DNA from: a virus
IMG/VR virus record: IMGVR_UViG_3300010938_000112
Coordinates: 1-29,594 of that record
DNA length: 29,594 nucleotides
Reading direction: 5' to 3' (one strand)
Under the pieces are notes generated by a model. It worked only from the letters and a program-made list of their open reading frames with translations, was not told where the DNA came from and did no database searches. A program made the position numbers and the translations under genes. Below are positions 11,891 to 19,008 of this stretch, one piece after another (the first letter of the stretch is position 1; each line of letters begins with the position of its first letter).

Positions 11891-12748
11891 GTGTCTGAAG
11901 ATAAAATTATTAAATCTTTTCAATTTCATATCCCAGTAGAGCTAGAGAAATCTAAAAATGCTGATGGCGATGAAGAATGGGCAATCAAAGGTATCGCATC
12001 TACACCAGACGCAGACCTTCAAGGTGAAATAGTTGATCAAAATGGTCTAGATATCTCATTGTTAAAGGCTGGTCGGGGATTGTTTAATGTCGATCACCAG
12101 AAAGGACCAGAGAATGTAATCGGTCAGATCGAAGATGCTGACTTTATTACTCATGAAGGTCAAAAAGCTCTGTTAGTAAAAGGCTATCTATTTAAACATC
12201 AAGAAAGAGCTAAAGCTTTCTATAACATCTTGAAATCACTTAAGAAAAGCGCTGGACCTCGCGTACACATGAGTATTGAAGGGAAGATCTTGCAGAGAGA
12301 TCCAATCAATCGTCAAGTTATTCGAAAAGCAAGAGTTGACAAGGTAGCTTTGACCTTGGACCCTGTAAATCCCTTCACCTACGTAGACCTTGCAAAATCC
12401 TTGGCATCTGGTAAGTTGGAAGATATTCCAGAGCCAGCATACATTTCCGCTGAGAGGTCAGAGCTTGAGAGCATGATTCAGGGAGCAGTAGAAAAGGCGA
12501 TGGCAGCCGGTGCAGGTGGTACGAAAGCTCCTGCTCAACGAACAGGTGGCGAAGCAATGACGAAGGAGTCGTTAGACGCTAAGCTCAAGCACATAGCCAA
12601 AAAAGACAAAAAAAGTCAAAAACGAGTGTTAAAATCAATCATGCAGCGCTTATGTGAGTTGCATCCTGAAGAAGATCCAGTTGATCTTTTGAAGGTTCTC
12701 GCATCGAGGCTCAAGAGCATTGAAGGAGACAAAAATGTCGGAAGCTAA
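11891..12748 (+). CDS. Prohead maturation protease
   Basis: This 285-residue protein has the layout of a caudovirus prohead protease of the herpesvirus assemblin fold. Conserved features are the substrate-loop region IASTPDADLQGEIVD (35-49), H69 in NVDHQKG, S128 in VHMSIEGKI, and the strand KVALTLDPVNP at 151-161. H69 and S128 are the expected catalytic pair. The protease domain ends near 170; residues 185-285 form a charged helical extension of scaffold type. It should cleave scaffold and capsid proteins during head maturation. The start is GTG with GAGGT five bases upstream, and the end overlaps the scaffold-like gene by 14 bases. Confidence 0.85.
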   Translation: MSEDKIIKSFQFHIPVELEKSKNADGDEEWAIKGIASTPDADLQGEIVDQNGLDISLLKAGRGLFNVDHQKGPENVIGQIEDADFITHEGQKALLVKGYLFKHQERAKAFYNILKSLKKSAGPRVHMSIEGKILQRDPINRQVIRKARVDKVALTLDPVNPFTYVDLAKSLASGKLEDIPEPAYISAERSELESMIQGAVEKAMAAGAGGTKAPAQRTGGEAMTKESLDAKLKHIAKKDKKSQKRVLKSIMQRLCELHPEEDPVDLLKVLASRLKSIEGDKNVGS

Positions 12749-13613
12749 AAAGAAAATGACTGAAGAAGAGATTCTAAAGTCAATCGATGCGATCATCGAT
12801 GAAACTCTTGGAACTGAAGAGCAACCTGCTGAAGAAGCAAAAGAAGAGGTTGCTAAGAGTGAAGAGTCAAAAGATACAGACAAAGACGCTAACGGCGGAA
12901 AAGATAAAATTAAGTCTGGTTCTCCGATGAGTGCAGAGCAAGCTGAAAAAGCTAAAGCTAAAAAATCTGAAGACGAAAAAGAAGACGAAGAGGACGAGAA
13001 AGAAGAAAAGTCCTGCAAGAAGTCTGAAGAACAAGAGTCTGATCTTCAAAAAGCTGATAAAGAAGCAATGAAAGAAATTGCTGATAAAGAGGCTAAAGAA
13101 GAAGTAAAAGAGCACGAAAAAGATATGCATAAGAAGAAGATGAAAAAGTCTTTGGAAGAGTTGTCTGATGTTTTGGATTCTGAAGAGCTTGAGCTTATTA
13201 AAGCTTGGCGCGAAGAGTCTGAGCAAGCTGAAAAAGAAGTTTCTACTGATGTTGCAAAGTCAGTTGTTCAAGCTATCAGTACTCAAATCGAAGACTTGAA
13301 AAAAGCTTTCGACGCTCGTTTGAACGAGAAAGACAGCTTGATCAAGTCTATGTCTGATGAAATTAAAAAACTTTCCTCACAGCCAGCTCACAGTGGCCAA
13401 GCAGTAAGTACCCTTGAGACTCTTGAGAAAGGTGGTTCTAGCGAAACTATTCTTTCAAAATCTCAAGTATTGGATACAATGCTTGATCTTCAGAAAGCAG
13501 GTAAAGGAATCACCTCTCAGCACATCGCTGAATTCGAAGTTACCAAAAATTTGAGTAACCCAGTAGTTCGTGCGCTTGTGATGGAAGAAGTTAAAAAGCG
13601 ACATTCAAACTAA
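12735..13613 (+). CDS. Scaffold-like, highly charged head assembly protein
   Basis: This 292-residue protein is dominated by glutamate, lysine and aspartate with heptad-like helical stretches, especially residues 40-200, which suggests long coiled coils. Its position between the prohead protease and the capsid gene, and its composition, fit an internal scaffold that is cleaved and removed. The C-terminal 50 residues (about 240-292) are less charged and could be the capsid-binding end. I chose the ATG at 12735 because GAAGGAG lies six bases upstream; an earlier TTG has no such site. No catalytic motif is present. Confidence 0.78.
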   Translation: MSEAKKKMTEEEILKSIDAIIDETLGTEEQPAEEAKEEVAKSEESKDTDKDANGGKDKIKSGSPMSAEQAEKAKAKKSEDEKEDEEDEKEEKSCKKSEEQESDLQKADKEAMKEIADKEAKEEVKEHEKDMHKKKMKKSLEELSDVLDSEELELIKAWREESEQAEKEVSTDVAKSVVQAISTQIEDLKKAFDARLNEKDSLIKSMSDEIKKLSSQPAHSGQAVSTLETLEKGGSSETILSKSQVLDTMLDLQKAGKGITSQHIAEFEVTKNLSNPVVRALVMEEVKKRHSN

Positions 13614-13635
13614 AAGGTTTTATTAAGGAGAACCT

Positions 13636-15093
13636 ATGAACCAATACAATTTCGTAAATTTTGGAGAGGGATTCGGCGCGACTACTGCGAACGAAGTTGA
13701 TGAACTCAACAAAGCCCTCGAAGCAGGCACTTCCTATGCCGGTGCCCCCAACACCCGAACTGGTGGTGGAGCGCTTCAAGTAGAATCTTTGGATTCTTCT
13801 CTGAAGTCTGTCACTTATGAGATGAAACATCTCAAGTTGTGGCCGATGATCGATAAAGATCAAGCTTTCAACACTATCGAAGAATATAACCGAACTGATG
13901 CTTACGGTGATCAAGGCCGTGGCTTCATTAGGGAAGGCGCTCTTCCTCGATCTGAAGATGCTTCTTACAGCCGCCAGATCCAAAGAGTGCGTTTCATCGG
14001 CGTCACTCGTGAGTTGACTCATGTGTACACGCTTGTTCGAAACGCTCACGGCGATGCCATCGCTCGTGAAATCAAGAACGGCACCATGCGAATCCTTGAG
14101 ATCGTAGAGCGTGCGTTGACTTCTGGTCGTGGACACTATGCGTCTGCTTCTGGAGTTTTTGACGGCGCTGACTCAGCCATCCTTGATGAAGACGTTGCTT
14201 GGGAAGGTCTTGATAAGCAGATACGCAAAGGTAACACTGATGCTTCTGCTAGAGCTAAGGCTTTCACTGGTTACGGTGTTGAAGAAGATGTTATCCGTGA
14301 CATCCGTGGCGATGTTATGGATTCTGATCTTCTTGAAGATGCTGCCCGAGTTGTTGGTGAAAACTTTGGTGTTCCGTCTGTAATGTTGATGGATACTAAA
14401 GCTCACTCTGACCTTGGCCGTCAGTTCTTCCCTAAAGAGCGTATCAACCCAATGGGTGTTGCCTCTGGTAAAGCTGGTTTCGTACTCCAGTCTTTCGTAG
14501 CCGCTGCTGGCGAATTCCAGTTGATGTCTAGCGTGTTCCAGCGCCCCAAGCGCACTCCTGCCGCTCCGTTGGCTGGAATCGCTGCTCCCGCAGCTCCTAC
14601 TTTGTCTGTAGCTGTTGACGCTCTCTCAAAGATGACTGCTGCTGATGCTGGTACTTACACTTATCGTGTAACTGCTATCACTGAGGCAGGCGAAGGCCCT
14701 GTTTCTCCAGTTTCTGCTCCTCAGGCAGTTGTTGCTGGCGAACGAGTGAATGTTGCTATCGCTGGTGTTGCTGGTGCCATCGCTTACGCTGTATACCGCT
14801 CTCCTAAGAACTCTGCAGTTGGACACGAGTTTATTGCGCTCGTAGCTCCTGCAGCAGTTGGCGGCGCGGCCACCCTTCGCGATCTTAACCATAAGCTTCC
14901 TGGTCTTTCTCAGGCTTATCTGTTGACTAAAGATGCAGAAGCCCTTCGCTTCAAGCAATTGGCTCCGTTGATGAAGATGGATCTTGCTGTTATCGCTACT
15001 GCGTACCGCTGGATGCAGCTCTTGTACGGAACCCCGATTGTTTATGCTCCTCGCAAGCACTTCCTTATTGAAAATATTGGAAGGTCTGCATAA
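13636..15093 (+). CDS. Major capsid protein with inserted Ig/FN3-like domain
   Basis: This 485-residue protein resembles HK97-fold capsid proteins of large myoviruses. The N-terminal part has LDSSLKSVTYEMKHLKLWPMI at about 52-72, then EEYNRTDAYGDQGRGFIREG (about 82-101), matching the N-arm and E-loop region. The fold resumes at 430-485 with MKMDLAVIATAYRWMQLLYG. Between about 309 and 425 sits an Ig or fibronectin-III-like domain (alanine/proline linker, then TYTYRVTAITEAGEGPVSP), which would project from the capsid surface. AAGGAG precedes the ATG. G, C and codon use here are richer than in neighbouring genes, as expected for a highly expressed product. A terminator follows. Confidence 0.9.
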   Translation: MNQYNFVNFGEGFGATTANEVDELNKALEAGTSYAGAPNTRTGGGALQVESLDSSLKSVTYEMKHLKLWPMIDKDQAFNTIEEYNRTDAYGDQGRGFIREGALPRSEDASYSRQIQRVRFIGVTRELTHVYTLVRNAHGDAIAREIKNGTMRILEIVERALTSGRGHYASASGVFDGADSAILDEDVAWEGLDKQIRKGNTDASARAKAFTGYGVEEDVIRDIRGDVMDSDLLEDAARVVGENFGVPSVMLMDTKAHSDLGRQFFPKERINPMGVASGKAGFVLQSFVAAAGEFQLMSSVFQRPKRTPAAPLAGIAAPAAPTLSVAVDALSKMTAADAGTYTYRVTAITEAGEGPVSPVSAPQAVVAGERVNVAIAGVAGAIAYAVYRSPKNSAVGHEFIALVAPAAVGGAATLRDLNHKLPGLSQAYLLTKDAEALRFKQLAPLMKMDLAVIATAYRWMQLLYGTPIVYAPRKHFLIENIGRSA

Positions 15094-15119
15094 TCTGAAC
15101 TAAAAATTTAGATTGTAGA

Positions 15120-15145
15120 AGGGCTGGGTAAAACCGGCCCTTTTG
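15120..15145 (+). terminator. Intrinsic terminator after the capsid gene
   Basis: AGGGCTGG (15120-15127) pairs with CCGGCCCT (15134-15141) over eight base pairs with one wobble and a GTAAAA loop, followed by a short T run. It separates the head operon from the small-RNA unit. Confidence 0.8.
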
Positions 15146-15156
15146 CTTCGTAGAGG

Positions 15157-15186
15157 TTGAAAACCTTCTTTTTTTAGTGTTATATT
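15157..15186 (+). promoter_or_regulatory. Promoter for the small RNA
   Basis: TTGAAA (15157-15162), an 18-base spacer and TATATT (15181-15186) with an extended TG one base before the -10 box form a convincing promoter. The predicted start is A15193 or G15194. Confidence 0.65.
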
Positions 15187-15192
15187 AATACT

Positions 15193-15278
15193 AGGACCGC
15201 AATGGTCTCGTGATCACCCCCCAAAAACAGATCACTTCCTCCTCCTTGGCCCCTGGCGTTCTGTCAGGGGCTTTTTTT
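15193..15278 (+). ncRNA. Candidate small RNA with anti-Shine-Dalgarno tail
   Basis: The unit has its own promoter and terminator and no ORF of useful length, predicting an RNA of about 86 nt. Hairpin 1 pairs GGACC (15194-15198) with GGUCU (15204-15208). Hairpin 2 pairs GUGAUC (15210-15215) with GAUCAC (15230-15235) around a loop of C6A5. A single-stranded tract UUCCUCCUCCUU (15236-15247) follows, and then the terminator hairpin. The segment GAUCAC followed by CCUCCUU echoes the universal 3' end of 16S rRNA (GAUCACCUCCUU), with a five-base insertion. It could pair with Shine-Dalgarno sites or bind a translation factor. Expression is inferred from signals only. Confidence 0.68.
15249..15278 (+). 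terminator. Intrinsic terminator of the small RNA
   Basis: GCCCCTG (15249-15255) pairs with CAGGGGC (15265-15271) and is followed by seven T residues. This is a strong classical terminator that ends the small RNA and insulates the next gene. Confidence 0.9.
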
Positions 15279-15306
15279 ATAAAGACGCTTGCCTTTATGA
15301 TAAACT

Positions 15307-15315
15307 TGATATAAC
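15307..15315 (+). promoter_or_regulatory. Extended -10 promoter for the 15325 gene
   Basis: TG-a-TATAAC lies ten bases before the ATG and directly after the small-RNA terminator. Transcription would start between 15322 and 15325, leaving no room for a ribosome site. Confidence 0.5.
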
Positions 15316-15324
15316 CTGTGGTGT

Positions 15325-15612
15325 ATGAAAGAGTTCAAAACAGACAACCTAGCTTTATGCCCATTTTTAGAAATGTATGGCTTAAAGTTCCTGCGTACCG
15401 AGGTTTCTGTAGGTAAGTATGATAAACCTACAGTTTTATTCGTGTTTCAGGATAATCTAGGACAAGGAAGAGATCTTCAACTAGATTTTATGAGGTCTGA
15501 TTTCAAGAGGTACAGGGATTTACTTTTCTTTTTTAGAAATGAGATTGAAAAGGTAAATCGAACTATCACAAAAAAGAAGTCTTCACTAGAAGACGAATTA
15601 AACGAGGAATAA
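15325..15612 (+). CDS. DUF5659-like hypothetical protein, 95 aa
   Basis: This small protein has the pattern of phage DUF5659-like proteins: an N-terminal FKTDNLALCPFLEMYGLKFL, a strand pair containing TVLFVFQD, a short loop with a conserved-looking aspartate region, and a helix with RYRDLLFFFRNEI. Such proteins commonly sit near head genes of large phages; their role is unknown. No ribosome site precedes the ATG, and a -10 box ends ten bases upstream, so translation is probably leaderless. It starts the second rightward transcription unit after the terminator. Confidence 0.7.
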   Translation: MKEFKTDNLALCPFLEMYGLKFLRTEVSVGKYDKPTVLFVFQDNLGQGRDLQLDFMRSDFKRYRDLLFFFRNEIEKVNRTITKKKSSLEDELNEE

Positions 15613-15613
15613 G

Positions 15614-16006
15614 ATGAGCAACCAACAAACTAATCTTAGAAAAGCTTCTAGAAATCCAAGCTCGATTGCTAATGATCAGCACAACGACGCTTCGGGAGTA
15701 AGCCGTTCTACAAATGGCGAAATTATAGCGCTAGATTTAATTATACCAGATTCAAGTTTAGCTGATGGAGTAGATGTTCCTGAGAGAGGAACGCTAAGAG
15801 CTTGTAATACCAGCGGCTCAACTCAGTTTTTGTGGATAGGAGATCACGACGCAGTCCCTGTTTCCGCTCCCACCATCGCTAATGGCATAGCTCTTCCACC
15901 TAACCATGTTGCAATGTTGTTTACTGGCCTAGCTTCGAATGATCAAAAATCCTTAAGAATTAAATCTTCAAACGCAGCCGTACAAGTCGCGATCTGTAAA
16001 CCTTAA
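15614..16006 (+). CDS. Putative virion protein, 130 aa
   Basis: This is a beta-rich, serine- and alanine-rich protein without a catalytic motif. Residues 1-40 are polar and likely flexible; residues 41-130 show alternating hydrophobic strands (GEIIALDLIIP, TQFLWIGD, HVAMLFTGL, AVQVAICKP), which suggests a compact jelly-roll or Ig-type fold. GAGGA precedes the ATG. It is the first of four consecutive beta-rich genes leading to the fibre gene, so a head decoration or fibre-attachment role is plausible but unproven. Confidence 0.68.
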   Translation: MSNQQTNLRKASRNPSSIANDQHNDASGVSRSTNGEIIALDLIIPDSSLADGVDVPERGTLRACNTSGSTQFLWIGDHDAVPVSAPTIANGIALPPNHVAMLFTGLASNDQKSLRIKSSNAAVQVAICKP

Positions 16007-16017
16007 TAGAGGTCTAG

Positions 16018-16530
16018 ATGCCTAATCGAAGGCTTAGAGGAAATCAGATCACAGATCCTCGAACAATAGCACAAAATGAGCACGAAGAAAATATCGATGC
16101 CAAAAGAGTTACTATTGTCGATGAGAATGGAGAAGCCGGTTTAGGCTCTACTCCAGAAAAACCAATAAACGTAAAGCTATCTGATGGCTCTATATCTATT
16201 GGTACGGTAAATGGAGAATTAGAGGTTCAATTATCCCATAAAGATAATGTAGCCGATCCAGGCGATGTTGCTGATTCTGTGAGAATTGGTGATGGCGTAA
16301 ATGAAGCAAAAATTACTAAAGCTGCCGTAGGCGAACAAACAGGTTTAAATACCGTAAGTATAAATAGCCTTTTTAGTAAACCATACAACAAGCTTTCAAT
16401 ATTAGCAAAAAATGATGACGGAGATCCGCTGTCTATTCAAACTTCGTACTTAGGAACTCCAGTGCAATTAGCAACTTTAGTTTATGATGTTGATGGCGAC
16501 TTACAAGATGTAGAAGTGAGTGACGTTTAA
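16018..16530 (+). CDS. Putative virion protein, 170 aa
   Basis: This unknown protein is rich in beta strands and glycine/aspartate turns (KPINVKLSDGSISIGTVNGELEVQLS). The C-terminal half contains PYNKLSILAKNDDGDPLSI and repeated VDGDLQDVEV-type turns, resembling sandwich domains of structural proteins. AGAGG precedes the ATG. Its stop overlaps the next start (TAATG), so the two are translationally coupled. Confidence 0.68.
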   Translation: MPNRRLRGNQITDPRTIAQNEHEENIDAKRVTIVDENGEAGLGSTPEKPINVKLSDGSISIGTVNGELEVQLSHKDNVADPGDVADSVRIGDGVNEAKITKAAVGEQTGLNTVSINSLFSKPYNKLSILAKNDDGDPLSIQTSYLGTPVQLATLVYDVDGDLQDVEVSDV

Positions 16531-16739
16531 TGTCTTTACCTGTTAAACCAAAAAAGAAAATTGTGATAAATCCTACGACTGGAACTCTTGATTTAGTTAC
16601 GGATAATAATTTTAGTTATGAGTCTGTTCCTGAAAATAAAAAACTACTTGTTTCTAAAAATATGCAAATGACAGTACACGAAGATTTTGAAGTTGAAGGC
16701 GAGCTAAGACTTGATGGGTCTTTGATCGTGGAGGAATAA
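16530..16739 (+). CDS. Small putative fibre-associated protein, 69 aa
   Basis: This is a short protein with a basic N-terminus (KPKKKIVINP) and a C-terminal series of short strands (MQMTVHEDFEVEGELRLDGSLIVEE) that looks like rungs of a beta-helix or beta-prism. The pattern is common in phage fibre and spike segments. It is coupled at both ends (TAATG), joining a beta-rich virion gene to the fibre gene, which supports a role in the same appendage. Confidence 0.65.
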   Translation: MSLPVKPKKKIVINPTTGTLDLVTDNNFSYESVPENKKLLVSKNMQMTVHEDFEVEGELRLDGSLIVEE

Positions 16740-17878
16740 TGTCAAGAATTAGAATGGCTCAGACTAGTGAAGCTTCTGTACCAACTCCTCCAGTTGGAAA
16801 AGCTACAATTTTTCTTGATTCAGCAGATGGCGCATTTAAAGCCAAATTTTCAAATAACTCTATCGTCACTCTTAGTGTTACAGATGAGTATATTGCTGAT
16901 TTAGTTGGTAATTTGATTGATAGTTCTACTAGCATCACAGCAAATTATGATGATGCTAATGATGTATTAACTTTTGATGTTTTATACGGAACTCCAATCA
17001 CACAAAATCCAGATCAAACAAATACTGCTGGTGTCAACAATACGGCTGCTAGATCAGATCACACCCACAATATTCCTACTGCTACAGCGGTTGGATTAAA
17101 TGCGAATTCTACAAATACTCAAGGCGCTTCAACTTCTTTTTCAAGAGCGGATCATACGCACGATTTATCAACTGGAGCAGTTTCTACACAGACTCCAGAT
17201 CAAACAAACGCTGAAGGTACTTCTGCAAATTTAGCCAGAGCGGATCATATTCACAATATCCCAACTGGAGTTCCATCGACTATTGGAACAGCAAACGCAC
17301 AAGGTACTGCGAGTGCTTTTGCAAGACAGGATCACATCCATAACCATGGAGCGCAAACCGACCCGACACATCACGCTGCTGTGACAACAACAAATAACGG
17401 TTTCATGTCGGCTGCAGATAAGGTGATCTTAAATAGGTTGCGTACAGGTTTTTTACAGTACACAAATACCGCAGCAGCTACAAACAATACCGTAACTTAT
17501 GCTAATTTAACTTTAGATAATAACATCAACAGTTTTGCAAACGAATTTTTTACGAAAGTTAGTGCGACAGAATACAGAGTAGACTTTACAGGAAGAATTC
17601 GTTTAAGCTACTCTGTAACTATCACAGAAGCAGGTAACAACCGTGGCAGTTTCGTAAGGGTAACTAGAAATGGAGTTGGGATAACTGACACAGAGCGTCA
17701 AACTGCAGGCTCTAGTGCTAATTCTGCTTCTACAGCGGCTATTACAATTATTTTAGAAGTTACCAGTGGAGATCTATTTACTCTGCAATTTAGATCTAGC
17801 ATAGCAGGTAACGCAGCAACTGTACCTATTGCTAAAGCCAGCATGCTTATGGAAATTTACACGTTGGGGTTAACATAA
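16739..17878 (+). CDS. Fibre protein with HxH metal-binding repeats
   Basis: This 379-residue protein is a fibre of the head or tail. Residues 1-90 form an attachment region. Residues 90-215 contain four repeats of about 31 residues, each ending in a DHxH motif (HxH at 108-110, 139-141, 170-172 and 199-201) preceded by AR or SR. In trimeric phage fibres such HxH motifs hold metal ions along the axis. GFMSAADKVILNRL (221-234) is a common linker in front of receptor-binding tips. Residues 238-379 form a beta-rich C1q/jelly-roll-like knob. GAGGA precedes the ATG. Adjacent genes suggest a head- or neck-attached fibre, but tail location is not excluded. Confidence 0.85.
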   Translation: MSRIRMAQTSEASVPTPPVGKATIFLDSADGAFKAKFSNNSIVTLSVTDEYIADLVGNLIDSSTSITANYDDANDVLTFDVLYGTPITQNPDQTNTAGVNNTAARSDHTHNIPTATAVGLNANSTNTQGASTSFSRADHTHDLSTGAVSTQTPDQTNAEGTSANLARADHIHNIPTGVPSTIGTANAQGTASAFARQDHIHNHGAQTDPTHHAAVTTTNNGFMSAADKVILNRLRTGFLQYTNTAAATNNTVTYANLTLDNNINSFANEFFTKVSATEYRVDFTGRIRLSYSVTITEAGNNRGSFVRVTRNGVGITDTERQTAGSSANSASTAAITIILEVTSGDLFTLQFRSSIAGNAATVPIAKASMLMEIYTLGLT

Positions 17879-17879
17879 T

Positions 17880-18398
17880 ATGATTTATGAATTTGAAAAA
17901 CTTGTAAATTTTGAAAAACTTAACTTGGAGATCAAAGCTTCTTCTCTAGGCTCTTTTTTTGAGGGGTTGATAACATCAGATGCATCTTTAAAAGTTGTTA
18001 TGAATGCAGAGCTGTCAATTGCTCAGCAGGCGACTCTTTCGGAGATTATAGCGGCTCACTCAAATAGCCCATCTATAGCTCAGATAGTCAGGACCAAAAG
18101 AGAGGAAGCTCAAACTTTTGGAAAGGCAGCCTTTGACCAGTTTATTGAAGAGAATATTGCCCTCGGCATTACTCAGTTAGGATTAACGAGCCATGTTAGG
18201 AAAGCTTGCAGGGAAGTTTCAGACGCAGTACTTTCTGGTTCTTTATATGACGCTATCGAAGAGATTTCAAAACTAGATCCAACAGTCTTAGACCCTATTA
18301 TACTGTCCGCACCTCGGCTACTTTATTTTAGAAATAAGATAGAAAACTACCTTCAGGTGCCAAACGCAACAACCTGGAATCAATCCAAGACTTGGTAA
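17880..18398 (+). CDS. Hypothetical fibre-associated protein (ENxxLGIT family)
   Basis: This 172-residue, mostly helical protein is of unknown function. A distinctive stretch, FIEENIALGIT at about residues 84-94, is shared with the C-terminal half of the protein at 18565-19008, and the following helices also align, so the two are paralogous. Phage genes of this type often follow fibre genes and may act in fibre assembly (inference). The start has only a weak GGGG upstream and lies two bases after the fibre stop. It ends just before the decayed papain-like copy. Confidence 0.65.
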   Translation: MIYEFEKLVNFEKLNLEIKASSLGSFFEGLITSDASLKVVMNAELSIAQQATLSEIIAAHSNSPSIAQIVRTKREEAQTFGKAAFDQFIEENIALGITQLGLTSHVRKACREVSDAVLSGSLYDAIEEISKLDPTVLDPIILSAPRLLYFRNKIENYLQVPNATTWNQSKTW

Positions 18399-18400
18399 TT

Positions 18401-18583
18401 ATGTCAATAATGGTAGGGTTTTCAAAAGCAAGAAGCTACAATCCACTTTCAAGCCTAATTAGGTGGCGGATTGGCAAACCTTATTCACATGTATTCGTAG
18501 CATGGAAATCTGACAAAATTAGTAGAGTATTAATCTATCATGCTGCTTATGGAACAGTACACTTATGTCTATGGCCAGAATGA
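18401..18583 (+). pseudogene. Frameshifted copy of the permuted papain-like gene
   Basis: The 60 residues here align with the N-terminal half of the intact protein at 19008-19508 (VGFS, KPYSHVFVAWKSDKISRVL, YHAA). A single missing base near 18560 changes the frame: the intact gene reads ttcttg where this copy reads ttatg. The homology continues in the next frame inside the ORF at 18565-19008 up to a CVDLAGE motif and then stops. The catalytic cysteine region is lost. An alternative start near 18410 would align better with the intact N-terminus. Confidence 0.75.
18503..18532 (+). repeat. 30-bp exact repeat shared with 19110-19139
   Basis: Thirty identical bases occur at 18503-18532 and 19110-19139, inside the decayed and intact papain-like copies. 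Flanking bases are also similar, so the duplication is recent or was homogenised by gene conversion. Confidence 0.85.
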
Positions 18584-19008
18584 CGTCTCGTTCTGAGATT
18601 GTAAAGGTTTATGAACTAACTGTTACAGAAGGCCAGAAAACAGCCCTAATTCAGCCTTGTGTGGATCTAGCAGGTGAGGAGTTAGGTTGGGTATTGGTAG
18701 GGAATCAACTTCAGCCTTCTGAAAGTGAGATGCCCGATCTACCTAAGCTTATTAAATCTAGAATTAAGTACTATCAGGATAATGCAAGTGAACTTCTTAG
18801 AGACCTTTACGCCGAAAATACCCTATTAGGCATCACGGTAGAGCAGTCAGATCAAATGTTTGAAGATTTTGCTGATGTTTTAACTAGGATTCGAGAAGGC
18901 GCGTGGCCTACAGCCTTACACAGGCTTTCTCAAAAGCGACCTTCTGGATTCGTAACACAAGAGGCGATAAACCGCTGGTCAGCTATTATAGCCTCTAGGA
19001 TGTTGTAA
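18565..19008 (+). CDS. Chimeric remnant ORF, 147 aa
   Basis: This reading frame combines two remnants. Residues 1-45 continue the broken papain-like copy (VKVYELTVTEGQKTALIQPCVDLAGEELGW aligns with KAYEVEIENQQHVKLMQRCIDLAGESYGY in the intact gene). Residues 50-147 resemble the C-terminal half of the upstream protein at 17880-18398, including YAENTLLGIT. The start ATG has no clear ribosome site and overlaps the end of the broken frame by 19 bases, so translation would depend on re-initiation. It may be a non-functional scar or a new fused protein. Confidence 0.55.
   Translation: MSMARMTSRSEIVKVYELTVTEGQKTALIQPCVDLAGEELGWVLVGNQLQPSESEMPDLPKLIKSRIKYYQDNASELLRDLYAENTLLGITVEQSDQMFEDFADVLTRIREGAWPTALHRLSQKRPSGFVTQEAINRWSAIIASRML

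Noticed and set aside
12650-13226. Long minus-strand open frames opposite the scaffold-like gene
   Set aside because: They are products of the repetitive GAA/AAA codons on the plus strand; the translations are strings of serine, phenylalanine and leucine.
18540-18590. Programmed ribosomal frameshift joining 18401-18583 to the next frame
   Set aside because: No slippery heptamer is present, and comparison with the intact copy shows a simple one-base loss together with loss of the catalytic end.
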